A DNA stretch of 64,000 nt. Origin: Deroplatys truncata. Taxonomy: Eukaryota; Arthropoda; Insecta; Mantodea; Mantidae. Shown piece after piece: positions 57,208-64,000 of the stretch; position 1 is the stretch's first letter; the number at the start of each line of letters is the position of its first letter. The stretch lies in the NCBI GenBank assembly GCA_030765065.1, contig CM060975.1, positions 196,510,507-196,574,506 of the forward strand, read 5' to 3'. The notes under the pieces are model-generated. The model was not told the DNA's origin, searched no databases, and was given only the letters and a program-made list of their open reading frames with translations. The translations under genes and the position numbers were made by a program.

Positions 57208-58056
57208 TTTTTACTTTCTCTGCCACATACTTAGTAGGTAAAGAAGATATTGTATTTCAACACAAAAAATCGATATTTCACCAGAAATACATGTTTTGAG
57301 GTCCACAGAATCCGAGAAGAGCATTTTTAGAAAAATGTCTGTGTATGTCTGTGAACAGCACAACTCCAAAACGAAAAGTCGGATAAATACCAAACTTGTT
57401 ATTTAAGTTCACTACCTTCCGAAGATGTAAGACGAAGATTTTCAAGAAAAACCCTCCGCCTCAAGCTACCCTTTGCGTGGAACATTTTTCGAAATTTTTT
57501 ATTATCTAAAGATGACTATTACGACTTTTATTAAAATACCATATATTAAATGTATTGACATGAAAAACAAAATTTATATCTTAAATTTTCTGGGAATAGT
57601 CTATGAAGTCCTCTTCATTCGGAAGGAATTTTGTATAATCTTGTATAACTGGTAAACGTTAAGCGATGGACGAAAATGCTTTACACAAAAAAAAATCTTT
57701 AAAAGACATAATATTTCAAGTGTCATAAGCCATTTCTGATATATCCGTTATTGATGATTCGAATTGTTCATTTCTTGATCATTCTCTTAAAGTCCTGTCG
57801 ACGTTCAGTTGTTTCTCGCGATTGCATGGAAGTAGTATGGAATTTTAAGGCCAGCGTACAGCGTCCTGTTCTTAAAAATTTTACTATGTTATTCCCTTGT
57901 ATCTATAACGAAATGTGTAATGTAGCTATTTAATGTTTATTTGGATTAAAATGTAGTAGATAGAAAAATAAAGCCTTAGTAGGAAAGTTTGTATACCCAC
58001 TAATAAATGATACAGAGTAGAGAAAGTCATGTAAATGTATCATATCGGATTTTTTA
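57208..58056 (+). repeat. Family A repeat, full length
   Basis: TTTTTACTTTCTCTGCCACA start, distal block 'gtatacccactaataaatgatacag' and end 'gtagagaaagtcatgtaaatg..atcggatttttt'. This is the subtype with the 'acccactaataaacgatac' end. Confidence 0.9.
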
Positions 58057-59439
58057 TTTTAACATGTATATACGTCATATATATTTGCTTGGTTCTGCTT
58101 CTCTTGGTTGCAATCGCATTATGCTTCGACTGAACAAAACTTAAATTTAATGTTACATAGATTGCAATGCTTACAGATTATCGGAATGTAAAGAAAAGCA
58201 GCTGCAGAAGCAAAAGAATGTGGTATCTTGGAATCTTTCACATTAATTTTAATTCTTTTCGATCATATTCCTGAAATCCATGAGTTAGAAATATAAGTAA
58301 CAGAATGTTCAGTATAGAATCTTAATTAAGTTCCTGGAAGCTCAGTTTTACCTGTCCAGGAACCAAGAGTTCCCTGCTACTATTCTGTTTATAAACCCAA
58401 TAAGGAAAATAAAATTCCGCCGCAATATTAAAATAAGTGTCTTTATAACAAACTGATTTTAGCAGTCGTGTGATTTTCTGTACCCCAAGGTTGTTTCGTT
58501 GCCTAGCGTATTCAGTTAGTTGTTCATCCGCTGGAAGGCCGGCAGAGCGAGCAGAGAGGCACATGCCTTTAACCGCCTCTCTGCCCTTCAGTTTCCTCTA
58601 CTAAGATATTGTTGTGAAACTATCGCGCCATATAAATACACTATTTTGAATCTACTGAAACGTATTGTGAAAAATAGCAATAGTAACACATTATAGGAAT
58701 GTTCAAATTGGTATCCACTTTTTTATTGCTAAATTTGCACAGATTCTTTATTTTATAATACCACTAATAGACAAATTACGTTTCAATTGTCAAATGTTTC
58801 ATTGTGTAATTGCTGTGTGCTCCTGTTGTCCTCAATATACAATGTTCCTGCCATTTAAAGTTCTTGATAAATAGCAAAACATGTTAATGTAAAAAATGGA
58901 TAAAATGTGTATGAAAATGCTATGTGTAATACATTTGAAATATTCAGAAAAAACTATATGCATGAAATCTTTACCAAGATATGCAGAAAGTTTCAAATGT
59001 TTGTATGACACCAATAGTAAAAATACTTATATTTAGACAATTGTCGCCAATCAATCTCTCTTTAAATAAGGATCAGCCAACTGGATGTTTTATTACGTCA
59101 TAAGGAAGTGTCTTCTTGTTCATGGCTCCAGTGAGAAGTGTAGGACAGGTGAGGCAGAGGGAAAGGCGAAGTTACTGTTAGCGAAGGCCAGCGGGGTAAG
59201 GGGAATGTATGTTATACTTTTTACCTACGTGGTTGTAAGACTCCTTTCCTCCAAACCCTTTTTCTGGGAATCCCAGAAACAGTGTTATATCACACATAAT
59301 TGAGTCTGCTGACTCTGCCTTAAATAATGCCTAAATTAATTATAAAATTTGGTCTTTCCCGTAATTATGCGGTTTTACCCCTGTTTAGCTATGCTCTCTC
59401 TCTCTCTCCCTATCTAATCTCTCTATCTCTCGTATACAT
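58057..59439. other. Unassigned region
   Basis: The minus strand 58564-58322 is open for 80 codons and starts in a GC-richer patch. It has no recognised domain and its downstream GT is weak, so no gene is called. A TCTC-rich run lies at 59395-59435. A small inverted repeat (GCAGAGAGGC / GCCTCTCTGC) lies at about 58550-58585. Confidence 0.4.
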
Positions 59440-59560
59440 ATACGCACACACTAGGAACATTTTCCTCAAAACAAATGGTATTTCCGATTAAATCCTGACA
59501 TTGAACTTTTGTGTCGAACGTAGTACTTCCTCCAGTTCATATAGACGGCAAGGACAAAAG
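59440..59560 (-). repeat. Family A 5'-end fragment, degenerate
   Basis: 'acattttcctcaaaacaaatggtatttccgatt', 'cattgaacttttgtgtcgaacgtagtacttcc' follow the minus-strand A 5' end with many changes. Confidence 0.55.
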
Positions 59561-59817
59561 AAGAAAAAGAAATAGCAGCAAAACAAGCAGAAAATATCGA
59601 GTTATATTGTACATAATACCATGAGAAGCAAAGCTATTGCTTTACAAGTATGTTGCACAGATGGTGCACCCAAGTAGTGCAAAAACATTTAAGGATAAAA
59701 TTTCACTAACAAATATGAATATTCGTAAATTGCGTGTTTTAATGGGACCACGTTTGTCCTGCAACAATTTTTTGTGTGTTTTATAGTTTAACAGCCGCAC
59801 AAAACTGTACAAAAGAA

Positions 59818-60000
59818 TAGAAGTTCCTAAGAATTGGCTTAAAGTTATTTACGCTCAAACCATTATCATCACAAAGAATTCAAAACAACAGGAGTCAAGG
59901 GGCACTGACAAGCGGACGATAAACCGATCCGAGTGTGCTGTCTGCAAATGGCAAAATACTATATGAAGGATGCGGTGTTACCTGCGACGCCCCAGTCTAT
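59818..60000 (+). repeat. Repeat G, copy 2
   Basis: Collinear with 32975-33130, more diverged. Confidence 0.55.
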
Positions 60001-60145
60001 AGTCCGGTGACAGTTCGACCTTATTTCCTTCCATCCTGGTTTTAATTCATAGAAATTCCTACGCCTGGCTATAAGAAATATATTCCGTTCCCGGTTGGAG
60101 GGGAATTAGAAAACGTTTCCTTCCTATCCTTTCTAGAGTAGAGAA

Positions 60146-60147
<2 letters not shown>

Positions 60148-60188
<41 letters not shown>
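60148..60188. repeat. (TG)n microsatellite
   Basis: About 20 pure TG units, not inside a family A copy. Confidence 0.95.
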
Positions 60189-60189
<1 letters not shown>

Positions 60190-60306
60190 CAAGAAATCGC
60201 AAGTAATGGAGTTTTTGCTGAATTAATGCCTCCATTTTCACTATTTCAAGAAATTACTTCACCACTTTAAACGATATTTCGATTATACTTTCAGGTATCA
60301 TATAAA

Positions 60307-60645
60307 GGGCGGCGCCGTGACCGAGTGGTTAGACCGCTCGCCTTTCACCGAGGCGAACGGGGTTCAATCCCAGGGATCCGCATGTGGGATTTGTGGTGGA
60401 GAAAGCGGCGTCTGGGCGGGTTTTCTCCGGGTTCTCCGGTTTCCCCCGCCGTTCATTCCACCAGCTGCTCCATCATCACCTTTGCTTTCATCCATTTCAC
60501 CATCATTTCGTTTCACCTTTCTTCCTCCCATACCAGCCATCCTGGATATTCTGTCTGATCCATGAGCGTCTGCGCCTCTGACCCCAGGCACCCGACTGTA
60601 AGTCCTGGGGGGGGGGTGTAAGTTATGACACACATAAAATATTAA
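60307..60645 (+). mobile_element. SINE-D, second copy
   Basis: Head GGCGCCGTGACCGAGTGGTT, B-box GGTTCAATCCC, and body as at 43467 with a short duplication ('ggttttctccgggttctccgg') and a G9 run near the tail. No clear target duplication. Confidence 0.9.
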
Positions 60646-60799
60646 AAATCTCTGTCGTGGTTAGTTCTTTGCACGTATTCACTCCGTTAAATTTCTTTAT
60701 TCTTTTTTTAAAGCTTGGCATTCAATCGGTTAAGTTCTATCGACCGCGAATGAACGCTGAAAGAAACCTTATCCGTGTAACTCGGAACCTCAGGTGGGC

Positions 60800-61344
60800 G
60801 TAGGTATCATGGGGGGCCCCCGGAACCGGGGCAGAGCACCGTACGCGGGCCAGTCGGCCCATTGTGCTTCCAACGTGACCCCTGGGAGGGAGGGATGAGG
60901 GGAGAGACCCGAAGTGCTGTCGACGGGCGCAAGAATGTATGGGGCCCCTAACGTTTCCAGATGAAGTGCATCTGCCGCCGCACGGTCCCTCTCCATAAGC
61001 ACTAACCTCCAGTGTACCTCGAAGCGGAGCCCCTCGCTGAGGAGAGACCTAACTGTGAGCGGTACCGCAGCGACACCAGGAAAGAAACATTTACAAGCGC
61101 AAGGCACCACCTGTAACCCATCGAACACCGTCGCCTGGTCCTACAACCCCGAAACAGATGGCAAGGAAAATTATGGGTACAGGAAATTAAAGGAAGGAGA
61201 GTCGTGGTAGAAGAAGAACCACTCCAGCATTCGTCTGGCGACCCAGGGAAACCACGAAAAACCCATGGGCGAGAGTGGGGAGTCGCCGGGGATCGATCCC
61301 GGGGCCTTCCGGCAGACGTAACCGTCTGAGCCATCCCGCTCGGT
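60800..61344 (-). mobile_element. SINE-B, full length, minus orientation
   Basis: Minus-strand head CCGAGCGGGATGGCTCAGAC, B-box 'gggatcgatccccggcg', then 'cactctcgcccatgggttt' and so on to 'ccgggggccccccatgatac'. Best preserved head in the window. Confidence 0.9.
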
Positions 61345-61805
61345 TTTATTAGTGTAAAGTTTTATTGTGTAATGTTTTGACAATTTTATCGGTTTTTCAA
61401 CTTTTTCATTTATTTAAATTATCTTACATGAATTTGTAGAATAATTTTTTATATAATGCCTCACAATGTCGCTCACACATGATCTAAATGAACGGAGAAT
61501 TGTATTTTTGAAGACCTAAAACGGAGTCGTTAATGAGGAAGTTCAGTAAAAAATAAATAATTCCAGACTAACATTTTTTCTCTGTCAGATTAAAACTCAT
61601 TTCTACCCCAATTTCAGGCAAAAACCTGCCAAAACTTGCTCTTTAGAGGCACGTAAAATACTTTTATTTATAACCATAACTAAAAACAGAGCTCAACTAA
61701 AACGTGCGAGAAGTGTAGACTAAACAGGAATCTCCCCTTTAAAACACGCTATTTACGCTATTCAAATGTTTGTGCTCATTATGAATCCTAAACTTAAATC
61801 TCACA
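61345..61805. other. Unassigned AT-rich region
   Basis: No gene or repeat match recognised. Confidence 0.45.
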
Positions 61806-62665
61806 TTTTTACTTTCTCTACTACGTATAGTAAGTAGGGGAAGTATTTTATTCCACCCAAAAATTCGATACCGATATTTCACCGGAAATGCATGTTTTGA
61901 GACCCCCTGAATCCGAAAAAACATTTTTGCAAACATGTCCGTGTGTGTGTGTGTGTCTGTGAACAGCATAACTCAGAAACGAACAGTCGGATAAACACCA
62001 AACTTGGTATTTAGGTTCAGTATCTTCCAGAGATGCGACACGAAGGTTTACAAGAAAATCCCCCCACCCCAGATTACCCTTTACAATGAACATTTTTCGA
62101 ACATTTTAATTTTCTCAAAAATGGCTCTAACGATTTTGATTAAAATATCATATGTTTAAGATATTTTCATGACAAATGAAATGTATATCTCGAATTTTCT
62201 GGGAATGTCTCCAAAAGTATTCTTCATTGTGAACGACTTTTGCATAACTGGTAAACCATAAGAGATAGACAAAATGTTACTACACAAAAAATGTAGATCG
62301 TGTTAAAATACACAATTTATGTCATATACATTTTTTTGTTGTTGAGTGAACCATTTTCGAGATATTGCTTGTTATTCCCTTAAATTTTCCAATACTTATA
62401 CTTTTTCTCAAATGGGAATTCGTTATTCATTTTTTGTCCTGGTAATGCAAAGAGAATGGAATACTTCACATAGCAACCAACTCTTAAAATATTTGACTAT
62501 CGCTTAAAGCCTACCAATTCCCTTGCATCTACAAGAAAATTAGCAATAAGATTAACATCTCGATATCTCGATTAACATGAAGCATATGGAGAATAAGCGT
62601 TTGTAAAAATAGTTTGTATAAGAGTAGAGAAAGTCATGTGAGCGTAACACATCGGATTTTTTTTT
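61806..62665 (+). repeat. Family A repeat, full length, good reference copy
   Basis: TTTTTACTTTCTCTACTACG start to 'gtgagcgtaacacatcggatttt' end, with every family block in order. The minus strand keeps an 81-codon ORF (62093-61848). Confidence 0.95.
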
Positions 62666-62679
62666 AAATTCTATTTTTC

Positions 62680-62836
62680 GTAAAACTTAAATTTGTTTCC
62701 AATCGCTGTTTCCTATGTAACGTAGCTATTTCTGCAAAGGTTTATCTGGATTAAAATGAAGTAGATAGAAAAATAAACATTAATAAACGATAGAAGGTAG
62801 AGAAATTCATGTGAATGTGACATATCAGATTTTTTT
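62680..62836 (+). repeat. Family A 3'-end fragment
   Basis: 'gtagctatttctgcaaaggtttatctggattaaaatgaagtagatag' and 'agaaggtagagaaattcatgtgaatgtgacatatcagattttttt': the distal 150 bp of the second A subtype, directly behind the full copy. Confidence 0.8.
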
Positions 62837-63311
62837 AAGGTGGAGATAAATACTATCTGGAGTAATTTTTACACCCGAAAGCGTTATGTTCTGGTTTCAT
62901 GTATCGCTACCAAACTGGATTATTTTCGTGCCCTTTGTCACCACCCTCGGCGTATAAAGCAAGGTCATATTTGTTGCTCGTCTACAGGAACCGCATTCCG
63001 ACGTTTGGGGTTCAGATTACTTTCACAATAACCGACATTATAGAGCTATTTCTTTGTTAGCCTTAACCTTCAGGCAATACGTTCCGTTATTATTGGTTAC
63101 CGGCAAGGCAAGGCCTTACCGAAAATAATGGCAAGGCCTAACGAAATGTCAGCTAACGAAGGCCATTATATTGATGCAGCCACATGAGGAAAAATTAAGA
63201 CAGAACTTCGCATCATTTTAACATTTTATTCAAGGAAAGCAAGGTGAAGTAACAAAAATGAACAATTTCATCCTATGTATATAATTTTCTCTTCTGACCT
63301 TCTCTATAGCC
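62837..63311. other. Unassigned; right part is probable LINE 3' UTR
   Basis: 62837-63180 has no match; 'ggcaaggcaaggccttaccg' near 63102 is locally palindromic. 63190-63311 lies 3' of the LINE remnant on the minus strand and may be its 3' UTR. Confidence 0.4.
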
Positions 63312-63450
63312 CTTGACGAGCTATGGCCTCCTGTGCAGTCTTTCTTCTCAAATCCCCATCTTCCGTTTTACCTTTCCATCCTCTAATTCCAAAATTCCTT
63401 AAATCTTCTATTACATCATTTAACCTCTCGTTTTGGGTCTTCCTTTTCAA
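63312..63450 (-). pseudogene. Non-LTR retrotransposon ORF2 C-terminal end
   Basis: Minus-strand frame: LNDVIEDLRNFGIRGWKGKT, then EDGDLRRKTAQEAIARQGL and a stop near 63312. This is the typical last 45 residues of insect non-LTR ORF2 (W..dV..DLr.lGi.gW...a.DR..WR). Upstream it breaks off exactly where the A copy at 63450 begins. Confidence 0.85.
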
Positions 63451-64000
63451 TATCTTCACTAGTATAGAAAGTAAGGGAAGTATTGCATTCCACCCAAAAA
63501 TTCGATATCGAGATTTCACCAGAAACGCATGTTTTGAAGCCCCCTAAATTAAAAAAAGAAGTATTTTTAGAACATGGTCCGCGTGTGTGTCTGTGAACAG
63601 CATAACTCAAAAACGAAAAGCTGTATCTTAAATTTTCTGGGAATGTCCCCAAAAGTACTGTTCATTCTGCATAACTGGTAAACCATAAGAGATAGACAAA
63701 AGTTTTCTACACAGAAAATGTAATCTCGTTAATACACACAATTTATGTCATACTTTTTTTTTTGTTCCGGTGAGCCATTTCCGAGATATTCCTTGATATT
63801 TGTTTGAATTTTCCTATTGACTTTTTCTCAAATGAGAATTTTTTTTTTTTGACATGAAAAGAGAATGGAAAGTTTCACATAGCTACCAGCTCTTAAAAGA
63901 TTTGACTATCGCTTAAAGCATACAAGAAAATTCCCCTTGCACCTGCAAGAAAATTATTGAGTATCTTCAAATGTTTATCTCTAATAACATGAAATAGATG
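63450..64000 (+). repeat. Family A repeat, continues past the window
   Basis: Starts within the 5' hairpin ('tagtatagaaagtaagggaagtattgcattcc'), has 'gtctgtgaacagcataactcaaaaacg' followed by a deletion to 'ttaaattttctgggaatgtc', and runs to the window end in the distal block. Confidence 0.85.

Noticed and set aside
58322-58564. 80-codon minus-strand ORF beginning in a GC-richer patch
   Set aside because: No domain, no homology I can name, and weak splice signals; insufficient to call a gene.

Overview
The window looks like a gene-poor stretch of a large, repeat-swollen arthropod (probably insect) nuclear genome. Evidence: it is AT-rich, has no operons or long intact reading frames, carries three different mariner elements, a hAT element, LTR retroelement pieces, non-LTR (LINE) 3' tails, several tRNA-derived SINE families, many microsatellites, one canonical eukaryotic tRNA-Thr(AGT) gene and one plausible signal-peptide exon ending in a consensus splice donor. 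The species cannot be fixed from the sequence; a cockroach- or termite-like large genome is a guess only.

Names used below. Family A: an unclassified dispersed repeat of about 0.85-0.93 kb, more than 20 copies in both orientations, roughly a quarter of the window by my count. SINE-B, C, D, E, F: tRNA-like repeats with distinct heads. FB1: a 1.6-kb fold-back element at 2.07-3.68 kb. P: a short palindromic element. LTR-X and LTR-Y: two LTR retroelement remnants. G: a short unclassified repeat.

Layout. 0-5.7 kb: an inverted pair of A copies, the FB1 fold-back, a SINE-B relative and an A copy. 5.9-8.0 kb: an imperfect GTN triplet array of about 2.1 kb with higher-order structure. 8.6-15.9 kb: A with a nested SINE-B, a 313-bp palindrome, unassigned sequence, LTR-X with a nested SINE-C. 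15.9-20.1 kb: a hAT element with a perfect 8-bp target duplication, itself split by a mariner. 20.3-33.6 kb: dense A copies, SINE-C, a TA-flanked element with long inverted repeats, the second LTR-X in opposite orientation, LTR-Y inserted into A, and a truncated mariner. 33.7-34.2 kb: the only good host coding signal, a 41-codon first exon with a signal-peptide profile followed by GTAAGT; everything to its right could be its first intron. 34.3-47.7 kb: A copies, SINEs, a LINE tail. 47.75 kb: tRNA-Thr. 49-64 kb: more A copies, clustered SINE-B, LINE tails, the third mariner, SINE-D and the last A copies.

The window is best read as layered transposon archaeology. The insertion order can be read in several places (mariner into hAT; SINE-C into LTR-X; SINE-B, C, D, E and F and an LTR element into A). 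All transposase frames I can follow are broken. Apart from tRNA-Thr and the candidate first exon I see no functional host gene.
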